Shown: in pieces, positions 1-11,234 of the stretch | Layout: each line of letters starts with the position of its first letter | How positions within the stretch are numbered: position 1 is the first letter of the stretch | Assembly: GCA_963693085.1 (NCBI GenBank) | Contig: OY856411.1 | Span: 65,623,501-65,687,500 of the forward strand | Direction of reading: 5' to 3' | Length of the DNA: 64,000 nt | Source of the DNA: Alisma plantago-aquatica | Taxonomy: Eukaryota > Streptophyta > Magnoliopsida > Alismatales > Alismataceae | Made by a program: the position numbers and the translations under genes | The notes under the pieces: model-generated | Database searches by the model: none | Told to the model about the DNA's origin: nothing | Seen by the model: only the letters and a program-made list of their open reading frames with translations

Positions 1-1127
1 TGATATTTAAAGCCCTCAATGTCGATACCATAGCCGGAAATGATGTTATAATCAACTTCAAGAATATGTCTAACATTCTTCAGCAAGATGGTATAACCCA
101 ACTCGGTCTCAATGCGCACCTCACCAATCCCACAAATCTTTGCATAGCTTTTAGTAGCCATCTTCGTCATTCCAAAGTCCCCGGACTTGTAGGAGCAGAA
201 GAAGTGTCTGTGAGGAGTGATGTGGTATGAAGCACCGGTGTCCAACACCCACTCAGTGTTGTCGTTGATATGTAGACAATGTCCCATGGAAACTCCACAT
301 GTGAGTACCTCTTCGACATCTGTAACGACTGCAACTCTGTTGTTATCATCATCTGTCACCTTCTGCTTTCCTTCTTTAATTTCCTTTTTGCGCTGCCTGC
401 AGAATTTTTGTATATGACCGGGCTTGTTGCAGTAATGACAAACTACCTTACTTTTGGACTTTGATCTGTGCTTTGACTTTCCTCTGTCACCACCTTGGCC
501 ACGAGTCTGACTCCTCCCCCTGTCCTCAGCAACAAGGGCATGTGAAACTGACGTCTCTGCTGAGTTGTGCCGTCTCGTCTCTTCATTCAGCAGGGTATTG
601 GACACCAAGTGCAAAGTCAATTTCCCATCTGCAGCAGAATTGCTAACAGAAATCACCAAGGTCTCCCACCTGTCAGGTAAAGAACCAAGAAGTAGAAGTG
701 CATGCAACTCGTCATCAAGTGACAAACCCATCGTGGCTAGCTGATTTACCATGCTCTTAAAATCATTCAGGTGCACTGATATATTGTTGTCTTCCTTGAA
801 CTTCAGATTGACGAGCTTCTTAATCAGAAACGCCTTATTTCCTGCAGTCTTCCTCTCGTACAACGACTCGAGCTTCTTCCACAAAGAGTGAGCACTAGTC
901 TCGTTGGCGATGTGGTGGAAGACAGACTCGTCAACCCAGCGTCGGATGAAGCCCATGCATTTTCTGTTCATCTTTGTCCAGTCCTCCTATTTTGTATCCG
1001 CGGGCTTGCTCGCATTTCCCTGAACCGGTTCATAAAGATCATTGCAGTAAAGCAAATCCTCCATCTTTACCTTCCACGTCGGCCAGTTTGATGCCGTCAA
1101 TTTCACCATATTATTTGCGCCGTCCAT
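1..1127 (-). pseudogene. Ty1/copia Gag-protease, Tork/TNT1-like, running off the left edge
   Basis: Read on the minus strand, one frame runs from an ATG at 1127 to the window edge and is broken only by an amber stop at 987-989. The N-terminus (MDGANN, then LTASNWPTWK) is typical of TNT1-type copia Gag, which forms the virus-like particle. The UBN2-type Gag core follows (KLVNLKFKE, LGSLPDRWETL), then a basic stretch and a CCHC zinc knuckle (CHYCNKPGHIQKFC, 399-440) for RNA binding. The aspartic protease active site WVLDTGAS lies at about 228-250 and the protease continues to position 1. The start codon is 21 bases inside the PBS, as expected. After the amber, the next in-frame Met would skip about 50 residues. 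Integrase and RT would lie outside the window. The amber suggests a recently inactivated copy. Confidence 0.85.
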
Positions 1128-1147
1128 CTAGTCCACGTAGGCAACCT

Positions 1148-1160
1148 GGCTCTGATACCA
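1148..1160 (-). promoter_or_regulatory. Primer-binding site (initiator tRNA-Met)
   Basis: The minus strand reads TGGTATCAGAGCC, complementary to the 3' end of plant initiator tRNA-Met and used by most plant copia elements to prime minus-strand DNA synthesis. It sits 11 bases inside the LTR end at 1172 and 21 bases upstream of the gag ATG, which fixes the element's orientation. Confidence 0.9.
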
Positions 1161-1171
1161 CTTGAAGGGGT

Positions 1172-1790
1172 TGTTGCATGCCAAAAGAAATGCGGAATAA
1201 CCTGCATGTATGGACTAGGTATGCAAAAATAATATAGAAACAAGCAACCCACAAGAACACCAGAATTTTACGTTGAAAACCCCCACAATGTGTGAGGGAA
1301 AAACCACGGGGTCAAAGCCCGACGGAGAAAATTCACTAATCAACAGATTACAATGTTCGTCTCAAGTTTAGACCCAAAACTTGAGGAATACAGAGCAAAA
1401 GGAAGAGATACAGATTATACCAGACCAGTACGTCACCACACCAAAAGGCCTCCCGGAAAACGTCTTGTTGTAGAGAATACCCGGAAGGAAAAATAACAGA
1501 GGTGATGGAGGAGAATCCGACATAGAGACCGGTGAAGAAACCAGAGCGGTGCTAGACCCTCTTTCCTTTTCTTCCTTCTTTCTTTCTTCTTCCTTGGCTA
1601 CTCCGTCACGTACAGCAATAAGAGGAACGGCGGCTCCCCTTTTCTTCTAATAGCGGTTGTGGCTATTCCTTGCGACTCACTAATTTTAGGCTACTGTGGT
1701 AGGTTATATATAACTCCATCATCACGGTAGTAACACAGCCCTAATGGGCCGCCCATATTTGGGCTGAAAAACCAGGCCGCTAGCCCAACA
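1172..1790 (-). mobile_element. 5' LTR of the Tork-like copia element
   Basis: The segment is bounded by TGTTG and CAACA, a perfect 5-base terminal inverted repeat, and abuts the PBS on its left. A TATA-like sequence (TTATATATAA on the minus strand) lies at 1704-1713, so U3 would be short (about 80 bases) and R-U5 long. The block around 1270-1325 is a conserved-looking LTR segment. The partner LTR is beyond the left edge, so the boundary rests on the inverted ends and the PBS only. Confidence 0.7.
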
Positions 1791-2079
1791 CCTACCACCA
1801 TCATTGGAAGAAGATCACACTCAGCAATCCCTAGCTCGGTGTCCTTTGCAGTCCCCGGGATTACCTCACCTTTAGCTGATTCAACTGCCAAGTTTGTTCT
1901 CAAAAACAACACTAGTGTAGCTTTTACTTCTTGGACACCTTGGCTACCTTGTACGAGCACCATAGACTTATCGTTTATTCTGGTACTTGTTTCTCACAAT
2001 TAATAAATAAAGCTTTTGGTAAAAAAACTAAGAAGGTAACATGTACTGAATGCAACAATTACGGGTGACACCTCTACTA
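1791..2079. other. No recognisable feature
   Basis: Unannotated sequence between the copia LTR and the gypsy-related repeat block. A 90-codon open frame on the minus strand overlaps the LTR end and has no recognisable domain. Confidence 0.5.
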
Positions 2080-2575
2080 CTAGCCATGATCATCTTCAAC
2101 CTTGGATTGAAGCATGAATCTACGGTTACGATCTTCCTTTCTTTTCTTCTTCACCAAATTCTTAACTATGGTGATTCCTTGTAAATGAAGGAGTTTTGAA
2201 CAAGACTTGTACTTTTTATAAGTCATCTTCAACCTTAGGAACATTAAGCTTTGGATCTTGTAGCTTTGAAGTTGTTCTTGAGGCAGGTTATATAACTTGA
2301 ACCCAAACATGTTATTACTCGCCATCTTTCTTGCTATATTTGATGATCTACTTTTAAATTCTAAAATTTTCTTGAATATTTGATATATCTATGAATTATC
2401 GTAGTTTCTTAGACTTGTTATCCTTGTACTAGAACAAGTAGTACGAAGGTCTAGAGCTTGAAGATGATGGCATCACCTTATAAAGTGATATCGGGTTCAA
2501 GCACATAAGCAAGCACCTCTAACCTGATATGGTGATGCTCCTACACCACTAAATTGATATGGATATGAGTTTATA
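2080..2575. repeat. Dispersed repeat, copy 1 (second copy 13157-13637)
   Basis: About 490 bases match 13157-13637 in direct orientation with scattered substitutions. An example is the shared stretch from the CATGATCATCTTCAACCTTGG region through GTACGAAGGTCTAGAGCTT. The second copy lies inside the long Tekay-like LTR starting at 11938, so this is probably a displaced fragment of the same LTR family. An 81-codon frame (2080-2325, minus) has a counterpart in the other copy, but both look like LTR sequence. Confidence 0.75.
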
Positions 2576-3112
2576 CTTCCTTGCATGACATGGTAATGTA
2601 GTATACACCTCTTGGACGATACGAGGTCAAGAACACACCTCTTTTCTTGATATGGTGTGAAGCATACACACACCTCTTTTCCCGATATGGTGTGAAGCAC
2701 CCACACCTCTTGCCTGATATGGTAAGCACACATACACCTCTAAAATGATATGAGTAGCAAGAATACACCTCTTGCTCGATATCACACGTACACCTATAAA
2801 GTGATATGGCAAGCACCTCTTGCCCGATGTGGTAAGCACACACACACCTCTAAAGTGATATGAGTAGTAAATATACACCTCTTGTGGTAAGCACACATAC
2901 ACCTCTAAAGTGATATGAGTAGTAAGAATACACCTCTTGGATGATATGGTGTTGAGCACATATCTCTAAAACAATATGGTGGGTAACCCAATACACTAGA
3001 TGACAAAATTGGTAAGGTGGTTAATACCCTAAAACATGTGATGGCCAATACACTAAAGTATGTTGTGACCAATATCTTCAAGTGAGATAAGGATGTTACA
3101 CCCATGTAGACT
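2576..3112. repeat. Degenerate short-repeat array (GATATGG / ACACCTCT words)
   Basis: The words ACACCTCT, CGATATGG or TGATATGG, and GTAAGCACACA recur every 25-60 bases between about 2576 and 2970, then weaken to about 3112. The corresponding place in the copy at 13620-13645 has one or two units, so the array expanded or contracted after duplication. Open frames on the minus strand here (78-110 codons) are translations of the repeat and are not treated as genes. Confidence 0.8.
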
Positions 3113-3834
3113 GAAGGTGATACACCATATGATTAGTAAGGTCGATACTGTGATGAGTAAGGGTATGAAGGATATGATGATGCCTAGTCTGATATACACC
3201 TAACCCAATACATGTGTTCAACTTGACATACATGATTCAACCCAATACTCCTTATAAAGGTGAGGGAAAAACACTCTTAGAGTGATGAGTGTAACACCAA
3301 GTAATGGTGTGGCTAATACCATGATAGGTGAAACACCTCTAGTGGTTGATAATGGTCAACCCTATATCAATAAAGCCTTAACCCGAGATGAGTCCATATC
3401 ACTTGATGGTAGCTGGATAATTCAAGTGAGTGACTTATGGCCAATAAATCAATGACTTATTGGAAGGGTTGACCATATGATTAGTAAGGTTGATACCTTT
3501 ATGGGTAAGGGTATGAAGGATATGATGATGCCTAGTCCGATATACACCTAACCCAATACATGTGTTCAACTTGACATACGTCATTCAACCCAATACACCT
3601 TATAAAGGTGAGGGCAAAACACTCTTAGAGTGATGAGTGTAACACCAAGTAATGGTGTGGCTAATACCTTGATAGGTGAAACACCTATAGTGGTTGATAA
3701 TGGTCAGCCTTATATCAATAATGCCTTAACCCGAGATGAGTCCATATCACTTGATGATAGCTGAATATTTCAAGTGAATGACTTATGGACAATAAATCAT
3801 GCCTTGATGTATCACTTCCCGCATCACTTTTAAC
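3113..3834 (+). repeat. Two direct copies of a ~355-bp unit
   Basis: The unit beginning near 3114 (ACACCATATGATTAGTAAGG) recurs near 3471 with the same order of blocks: AAGGGTATGAAGGATATGATG, ACCTAACCCAATACATGTG, AACACTCTTAGAGTGATGAG, GATGAGTCCATATCACTTGA. A third single copy is at 13640-14060. The two units here are closely similar, so the tandem duplication is local. Confidence 0.85.
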
Positions 3835-3837
3835 TTA

Positions 3838-4255
3838 TTTAAGTTCATCAACTTATCTTGTATTAGGGTATTTCCCATATTAATACTTTATGCACTAACT
3901 CATCACATTTATCCTATAGTATATTAGTCGTAAGTCACACACTTGAATTATCCCACTATCATCAAGTGATATGGACTCATCTCGGGTTAAGGCATTATTG
4001 ATATAGGGTTGACCATTATCAAACACTATACATGTTTCACCTATCAAGGTATTAGCCACACCATTATTTGGTGTTACACTCATCACTCCTAAGAGTGTCT
4101 TACCCTCACCTTTACAAGGTGTATTGACTTGAATCATGTATGTCAAGTAAAACACATGTATTGGGTTAGGTGCATATCGATCTAGGCATCATAATATCCC
4201 TTATACCCTTACCCATCAAGGTATCAACTCTTCCAATCATATTGCAACACCTTAG
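3838..4255 (-). repeat. Inverted copy of the same ~355-bp unit, abutting the CACTA end
   Basis: The reverse complement matches the 13680-14060 unit closely (including the shared block around CACTTGATGATAGTGGGATA) and also 3471-3834. Together with the preceding direct copies it makes a long imperfect palindrome centred near 3836. It stops within a few bases of the CACTA-like terminus at 4258. Confidence 0.85.
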
Positions 4256-4289
4256 TCCTACTACAGAAATGTCTTGTAACGTCACATTT

Positions 4290-4835
4290 ACAGGCGTCGG
4301 TTGTAAACAATGAACCAACGCCTAAACCCTACATCGTCGGTTGAAGACACAAACTGACATATATCTGTGAGGAGTGGCCAGACACGAGTATTAGTTTTTA
4401 TTTAGCGTCAATTCCTCAATAAGCAACTGATGCCTAAAATCGACCGCCAAATCCAAATTTTCCAATGAAAAAAAATTACCTCCAAAATTTAACATACGGT
4501 GTCGGTTGTTAACAAAACAACCGACGACTAAAGGTTTTTCGCGAGACAGAAATTGGGCCCATTTTTATCGTCATTTTTTTGCAATAACCGACGTCGATGT
4601 GTTTTTGCGTGCTGTCCCCGCGAAAATTTTCACCCCCCTTTGGAGTTGGTTTTCTACGGCAACTGATGACTATGGTCAGAATTCGAGAACGTTTTGTTTT
4701 TGTCGGCATATGTAGATAGATGTCGGTTATTCAAGTAGAAATCAATGCCTATCATTGAGCATAGGTGTCAGTTTTTTTGCAGTAACCGACGCCTATTATT
4801 ATAAGCATCGGTTGCTTTTAATAACTGATGTTGGT
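4290..4835. repeat. CACTA left subterminal repeats
   Basis: The motif GTCGGTT or AACCGACG (and variants CATCGGTTG, CAACTGATG) recurs every 30-60 bases in both orientations. The segment 4501-4525 is a hairpin: GTCGGTTGTT and AACAACCGAC separated by five bases. In En/Spm-type elements such subterminal repeats are transposase-binding sites. Confidence 0.8.
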
Positions 4836-4879
4836 TGATAACTTAATAGCACTCGCGCAAAGCAGACTCTTCCCCTTTA

Positions 4880-5215
4880 TCTGTTTCATTGCGATTGAAG
4901 CTTAGATTTGGCGATTCCGCCCCCTGCTCACCGCCACCCTTCTCCCTGCTCGCCGCCGCTGGCACTGTGCTCGCTGGTTCCCTTCCCTCCACCACCCAAG
5001 GTCAGCCCCCTGCTCACTGCTCCGGACGCCACTCGCCTGCTCGCTGCTCGCCACTGGACACCTGCTGCTCACCGTTGCTGCTTTGGCCGCCGCTGGACAC
5101 CTCGTGCTCGTCAGTGCCGATTGACACCTTCTCACTTCTCGCCGCCGCCACTGCCGCTCGACATAGGTACCATCTTCCTCCTCTTATTCCTCCTACGAGA
5201 GCGTAGAACAAATAT
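4880..5215 (+). other. GC-rich CACTA leader or captured exon-like segment
   Basis: This is a GC-rich island (CCGCC/CTGCTCGCC-rich) in otherwise AT-rich DNA, open on the plus strand for 105 codons (4889-5206) and in overlapping frames. The translation is Ser/Pro/Leu/Cys-rich low complexity without a recognisable domain. Its position just inside the subterminal repeats suits a 5' untranslated leader; a captured host exon is the alternative. Confidence 0.4.
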
Positions 5216-5289
5216 GGATGTGTTTTTTTCATTAAACCGAGTTGCTGGGCAAGGGGGCAAATGGAGGAAGCAAACAACAGTACATTAGG

Positions 5290-6030
5290 GTTCTAATATA
5301 CCCTTTTGTCCTATATTTGATACTAATTGTGCATATAATGCTAAGTTTGGGACTTTAGTGATGGATTTTGTCCTAAGTTGCTATTTTTTAATCTAATATG
5401 AACTCTAGTCTCATCTATCCATGTTGCAGGTAGTTTATAACATTACATTGTGAATTCTTGATTATTTGAAACTATTGAATTCTTGATTTATTTTTTAATA
5501 ATTCTCTATAGATTAGTACTTATCATGTCTATTAAAATCTTATATTAGAGACATATGTATATGAAATTAGAGCACCAATAAATCATCAATGAAACCCTGA
5601 TGTGACATTAGAATGACATTCTCTGGGGTGATGGCTTCATGATATATAAGTAAAGAGACATCAATTCAATGGGGAACATAGTCCTTGTGATTTACATACT
5701 CTAAAAAGATCTAGAATGTGTTTGACCCTTGATCTAATATCCAAATTGTGAGTGATGCAATGTAAGTGAGCAAATACATGTAGTGGTGGTGAAATCTTAT
5801 GTCTATGTTTTTTTATAATTCTTTTATCTTAATTTTAATTTTAACTTTTATTTTATTTACTTCCTTACATAACTTAGTTATATAAAAAGATAGTCAACTC
5901 GATCCAACCTTGTTAATCACTTTTTATTAATTGGACTAAAATCCAAATTGGCCTTAAGAAAAAATGTCCTTAGGTTTGATCCTAAAAATTTAATGTGATC
6001 AGACCCGCCTACTTATGAGTGGTGTTATAT
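5290..6030. other. No gene seen, CACTA interior
   Basis: AT-rich sequence with no long open frame and no recognisable protein motif. In a CACTA element this position normally holds the first part of the TNP2 transposase gene; here it appears lost or decayed. Confidence 0.5.
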
Positions 6031-6738
6031 TTTGTTGGCCTAGAAACCCGTCCAAGATTTACTCATTAGGAGTAAATCTTGGATAGTCCCCAGTTTGGGA
6101 CTATTCTTGAACACCTAATCTCACTTAGGATGTAAGTGTATAATGTGTATTGGGTTTTTAAGAGAATTTCGGCAGCATTTCCCCGTTTGTTCTCTAAGTA
6201 CATATGTACTTGGAGAATAGTGGGGAAATGCAGCCGAAATTTTCTTGAAAACCCAATACACATTATACACTTACTAGTGAGATTAGGTGTTTAAGAATGG
6301 GATAGGTGGTACACAATTATTATATATAAGAATGATAGCACATGTATTTGTTGGCCTAGAAACCCATCTAAGATTTACTCATTAGGAGTAAATCTTGGAT
6401 AGTCCCCAGCTTGGGACTATTCTTGAACACCTAATCTCACTTAGGATGTAAGTGTATAATGTGTATTGGGTTTTCAAGAAAATTTCGGTAATACGTACTT
6501 GGAGAACAGTGGGGAAATGCTTCCAAAATTTTCTTAAAAACCCAATACACATTATACACTTACTAGTGAGATTAGTTGTTTAAGAATGGGATAGGTGGTA
6601 CACATTTATTATATATAAGAATGACATCACATGTATTTGTTGTCCTGGAAACCCATCCAAGATTTACCCATTCGGAGTAAATCTTGGATAGTCCCCGGTT
6701 TGGGACTGTTCTTGAACACTTAATCTCACTTAGGATGT
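6031..6738. repeat. Two and a third tandem copies of a ~316-bp foldback unit
   Basis: Units start at TTTGTTGGCC near 6031, 6347 and (TTTGTTGTCC) 6636. Unit 1 is 316 bases, unit 2 about 289 because the hairpin loop is shortened, and unit 3 stops after about 100 bases. Within units 1 and 2 the block CACCTAATCTCACTTAGGAT...AACCCAATACACATTATACAC is inverted around a centre near 6200. A second short hairpin (AAGATTTACTC/GAGTAAATCTT) opens each unit. It looks like a foldback MITE that became tandem inside the CACTA element. Confidence 0.85.
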
Positions 6739-6929
6739 TTTAACCATTGATTATATATAACACCTTAAACCCTAAAGTTTTAACCATATACTATAATATG
6801 TTAACCCTAGACCCTAATCTTATTCTAATAAATATTTGTTTTCTCTTTGATCATAGAATAGATAGATCATGGACGTCCATTCCAAATTGCTACACCCTAG
6901 AGTTTAGTTCTGGTCTTGATCAGTTTATT

Positions 6930-7210
6930 AGATTGGCGAGAAGGGTGAACCATTCATATTGGCATCACAGGAGAAGCAAGTATTTTATATCGATGATCCT
7001 GCAAATGATAAATGGCCAGTTGTTCTTCATGGTAAAAGGCAGTTCATTAGAGATCCTATAGATGAAGAACAGTACTATGATAAGTATGATGACTCCAGTC
7101 TATTCTCAGTTGGGTTGCCAACACCACCAAATATTGAAGATAATGATGACTTGTATGTGCGTGGAGATCACAATGAAGGATTGTTAATTGATAAAAGATC
7201 ACAATATTAG
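6930..7210 (+). pseudogene. CACTA TNP2-type transposase C-terminal fragment (DUF4216-like)
   Basis: The frame ending at 7210 reads FILASQEKQVFYIDDP, DKWPVVLHGKRQFIRDP, then an acidic tail. The pattern 'ILASQAKQVFYV.DP.D..W.VV' is the DUF4216 region found at the C-terminus of TNP2 transposases of plant CACTA elements. The DDE catalytic core that should precede it is not recognisable upstream, so the transposase is a remnant. The sequence before about 6930 is interrupted by stops. Confidence 0.7.
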
Positions 7211-7249
7211 AGGCATGCATGTTTATAACTTTTATATGTTTTATTTTTT

Positions 7250-7371
7250 TGAATGTGAACTTTACAATGTGAATGTGAACTTTACAATGTGAATTACTTT
7301 ACAATGTGAATGTGAACTTTACAATGTGAATTACTTACAATCTAAACTTTACAATCTGATTGTGAACTTTC
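7250..7371 (+). repeat. Short tandem repeat (GTGAACTTTACAAT words)
   Basis: The word TGTGAACTTTACAATGTGAA recurs about four times with small variations. It separates the TNP2 fragment from the next coding remnant and probably lies in CACTA non-coding sequence. Confidence 0.75.
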
Positions 7372-7372
7372 A

Positions 7373-9410
7373 GATGGCTGAGCATTCATATGATGACCGT
7401 GATGATGATTACCGTGAGGGTGAGGACATCAATGTGTCGCCTCACAATGTAAGTTTTAAAAATATATCCCGCATCACATTTATAGTTATATCCTGTAAGT
7501 GTGTTTTTTTTGTCAAATTTTAGGTTGGTGATGTACCCCCTGAAGAAATTGGGGTAGTTGATGAGCAGCAAAAAAAATTAAGAAAGTGAGGGGAATCACA
7601 ATGATGAGAAAGTTACAACAACAAAGGGGCAATGGACCCAAATTGGTTGTGCATTTCGATCATGCAGGAAATCTAGTTGGAGTGAACCACAACTCATTTA
7701 TTTTATATCTTAAGGTTCTTACTCACAGCCATTGTAGTCCTAACATAGAATCCTGACATAAAGTTCCTAAGGGGAAGAAAGACTTATTCTAGAAGGAACT
7801 ATATGTGAGTTATTATTATTTGCAATTCTATTTTTGTAGATTACTAATTTTTAGGATACTACTTAATAGAAATTCTATTTTGCAGAGTATATTTGATCTT
7901 GATGAAAAGCTGCATTATAAATGAGTGATGCAACGATGTGGGAGGGTCCTAAGGAACTATAAGACAAATCTCACCCGAGATTACATACACGATGCTGACA
8001 AGAGGTTCTTGATTGATTTCCAATTCTAGATATTGATCACTTTTGACTAAATCTACACTGATAATTTTTGTTTGTATTCTCTTTAAAAAATAAATTTAGG
8101 AAGATGGTAGCCCCTGATCAATAGAACTACCTGGACCCCAAAGTTCGGGAGGAGTTTGTTACCCAAAGAAAAATAGATGAATTCAATGTATTAAGTGCCA
8201 CTCCCAATTTAATTAATATACATTCTTATGTATTCACCTATTCAAGATTAACCTTTAGTGTTACTAACCAAATCAATGTGCTTACTAACAAGGCTATCAG
8301 TGATGCTCAAAGGGTAAGGTGTGCATTGAATGTGCATGACCACACAATGGGTCCAAGAGGCTATGCAGGCGTTTGCCAAAGACTACAGGCTGAGTCTACT
8401 GCTCAGTCTGCTGCTACTCAGGAGACTACAGAGTCCTCTACTATTGGTCCCGCACCTCTTCCTTGCCATGTTATGTGGATAGCTAGGAGGCAAAACAAGA
8501 AGGAAGATATAATGAAGCCTGCAACTGCAGAGGTGGCTGCAAAAATGGTAAAATTCAACTTTACAATCAATCGCTCGATATTGATTATTGTTATGTTTAC
8601 TTACCAATTTCTATTGATGGTGATTAGCGGGAGCTGCACGAGCAGAGGAAGGAAGTCAAGTTCATCCTTAAGGGCATAAGGGATGAATTGACAGTTGCTC
8701 TAGGTAACCCAGAGCATCCTGGACGTGTTAGGGGTGTAGTCCTGGTATGGGCATCAAAGCATTCTTTGGGCCATCCCAACACAAACTTATCCCAAAAGCG
8801 GGACTTTCACAAGCTGAGGTAACATATTCTTTTTTTAGAATGTTATTGCAAAAGGGAATTCAATAATCAGAAGCTAGCATTTCTTTTATCCATGTATAGG
8901 CAGATTCGTTAATTGATAAGAGAATCCAAGAAGCAATGGCAAAGTGTCAGGCGTCTCAGCCTTCCACTCAAACAGTACCTGTGGTGGGCCGCTCTTCTCC
9001 TACTGCAGAAGTGGTTGGGAGTAATCCTGTAGACCCACCACCTAGCACGTCCACTGTAAGTATTTTTATGACATAGTAGCTAGTATTTTCAAGATGATAT
9101 GTTTATGTATATATGTATATAACATTCTTTACGTAAATTTGTAGGGGTTCAAGCCATGCCGTATAAAAAGTCAAGAATATGTCATTGCAGAGGCATCGGC
9201 TTACCCACCCCTTCCCGGGAAAATGTTACATGGGACTCCAGTACCAGATGGTGCGGTTCGTGTGAGCCCGATAAGTGTAGTCCCCAACAGGAGGGATCTT
9301 ACATTGCGATATTCCCACCCAGATTCTGAAACGCTTGGTGAGGCAGAAGGCAGAGTGATATTGTTGCCCAAAGAAGATGTCGTCTATACTAATATTGTAT
9401 GGTAAATTTA
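7373..9410 (+). pseudogene. CACTA second protein remnant (Transposase_24 / Ptta-En-Spm-like)
   Basis: Coding blocks appear in several plus frames separated by stops and intron-like gaps: MAEHSYDDRDDDYREGED at 7373; then GITMMRKLQQQRGNGPKLVV and FDHAGNLVGVNHNSF at 7585-7705; a block around 7880-8025; AQRVRCALNVHDHTMGPRGY at 8310-8370; and PNRRDLTLRYSHPDSETLGE with VILLPKEDVVY at 9280-9400. The order matches the plant Transposase_24 family, the TNPA-like partner in CACTA elements. Exon-like boundaries (AATGTAAG near 7446, TTTTAG near 7523) suggest a spliced gene. In-frame stops make it non-functional. Confidence 0.65.
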
Positions 9411-9474
9411 CATTACGTTAATTTGTTAGTGTGTATGTATATATGAGTCAATTGATCTGAAATTATATATACAG

Positions 9475-10829
9475 GTCAAAAGGAAGACACCCGCTACATC
9501 TCAGCCTCCACCTCCACCTCCTGAAGTACCAAGTTGGCTTACAAGAGACCTACACGCCTCGTTAGGTCCTAATTGTAGGGGTATGGTGGATTGGATAGGC
9601 GAACATGATCCAAATTGCCCTATACATGTTACTATTCTGGAGGAAGTTGTAGGTCAATCATACAATAACAAGCTATTTATACAAGATATTTTGGAGATGT
9701 TTCATTATGCTTGGCTGAATACATCTATGATAGAGCTATGGATATGGTGAGATCTTGTTTATACATCCATATACCTTGTTTTCTATATGGTGATCTAGTT
9801 TCTTATATATTAATGCATACATAATACATGTTTTGCAGCCACTTACACACGATATGTACATATTTTTCATTTCTCCATGTGGGATTTTTTGTTCCATCTT
9901 TGATTAGTCTTGTAGGTAAAAACCCTAGGTCAATTACTTCATATTGCTGTGATGTTTTTTAAATATTTTGGTAAAAATAAGAAGACAGTGATAATAGCTC
10001 CATTCAATGTCGGGTGAGATTACTTTGCTTATAATTTGGACTTAAGAAATTACATTTTTATTGTGCTTTGAGTTATTAATTTTTAACTTTCTTACCTCTA
10101 GTGGTACACATAGGGAGTTACTATTTATTGTCTCCAAGATGTTCACTATCTATTATCTAGATCCTACGGTGAAGGAATTGAGTATATATGGACACCCAAT
10201 GAAAAGGCCATTATTCATGTGAAAAAATTTCATATTTTTATATCCGTCAACATTTGTTATTACATTACTATTTAATTATGCAATTTAATGTGTTACATTA
10301 ACATGTAAGGCTTGAGAAGAGTTCAAAAAAGTTGGAGGAAAAGTCCCCAAGAAAAGGAACCAGCCACTAACTTGGGAGAATGTGAAAATAATTTCCCAAC
10401 TCCAATGTATATATTATTTATGTGAGCTGTGCTTATTTGTATTTTTGAATATTTTGTATGTTTCAATTTATAGTGTGCTACAAGACAACGGTTGGGCATG
10501 TGGATACTATGTGATGCAATTTATGAGCTTAATTATCCTACATGCCGCAATGGAAATTGATACCATACATCAGGTATTATATGTAATCTCATTAGATAAT
10601 ATGAAATATATCAATCTTATTATATATTATTAATTATATATATACATCATTCTCTTTGCATGTGTTTAAAACTGACTTCACTACAGGTGAAAAGTTATTA
10701 GATGTACATACTCCCTATACGATGGATGAGTTAAATGATGTAAGAGAACAATGGGCAGAAGCCCTACAAGTAGTGGGAATTTTTAAATATAATTGGGATA
10801 CTCATGGAGATAATGACGATGATGAATAA
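9475..10829 (+). pseudogene. CACTA-borne Ulp1-type (C48) cysteine protease remnant
   Basis: Blocks in order: a proline-rich linker and SWLTRDLHASLGPNCRGMVD (9480-9600); IIAPFNVG (near 9990), followed by the degraded position of the catalytic His; IYYLDPTVKELSIYGHP near 10150-10200; DNGWACGYYVMQFM at 10483-10530, the Cys active-site motif; and a tail YTMDELNDVREQWAEALQ ending at 10829. Many plant CACTA elements carry such SUMO-protease-like genes. Frames are interrupted and the His region is not intact, so it is not expected to be active. Confidence 0.7.
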
Positions 10830-11234
10830 AGAATGGTATTTCCAAACTTTGTTCTCATAATTATTTTTGTGTGAATGTGAATGAATTTTTCTGAATTGTC
10901 ATATGTGTGAATGTGAAGATGATCAATACATGAATGTTTCTACATGTGTCTGAATGTGAAAAGAGATGAAATGAATGGAATTGCATGTTGCTACTGGTTT
11001 CTACATGTGTGTGATGGAAAAATAATATGAATTAAATGTGCTTATACATGTGTGTGAATCACATATATAATATTGTCCATCTTGTTAATTTTGTAGGTTT
11101 GTGGCCTGTGGTTTGCTGATATCAATGGATGTTGTAAACCTCCAGTTCAGAACTAAACTATAGGTTCTGCATCCTACTGACCAGCCAAACAGCAGGCATG
11201 CAAACTGATAAGAAAAAAAACCATAACATAGGCA
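10830..11234. other. No gene, CACTA 3' untranslated region
   Basis: AT-rich DNA with recurring TGTGTGAATGTGAA words (10870-11060) and no open frame. It lies between the Ulp1 stop and the right subterminal repeats. Confidence 0.5.

Noticed and set aside
2497..2959. Overlapping minus frames of 78-110 codons
   Set aside because: Translations of the GATATGG/ACACCTCT array; three frames give similar repeat peptides.
4880..5215. Possible host gene exon in the GC-rich island
   Set aside because: Low-complexity translation in several overlapping frames, no domain, and a position consistent with a CACTA leader; kept only as a low-confidence feature.
6866..10829. Autonomous, active CACTA transposon
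   Set aside because: No TNP2 DDE core, multiple in-frame stops, degraded termini and no matching target duplication.
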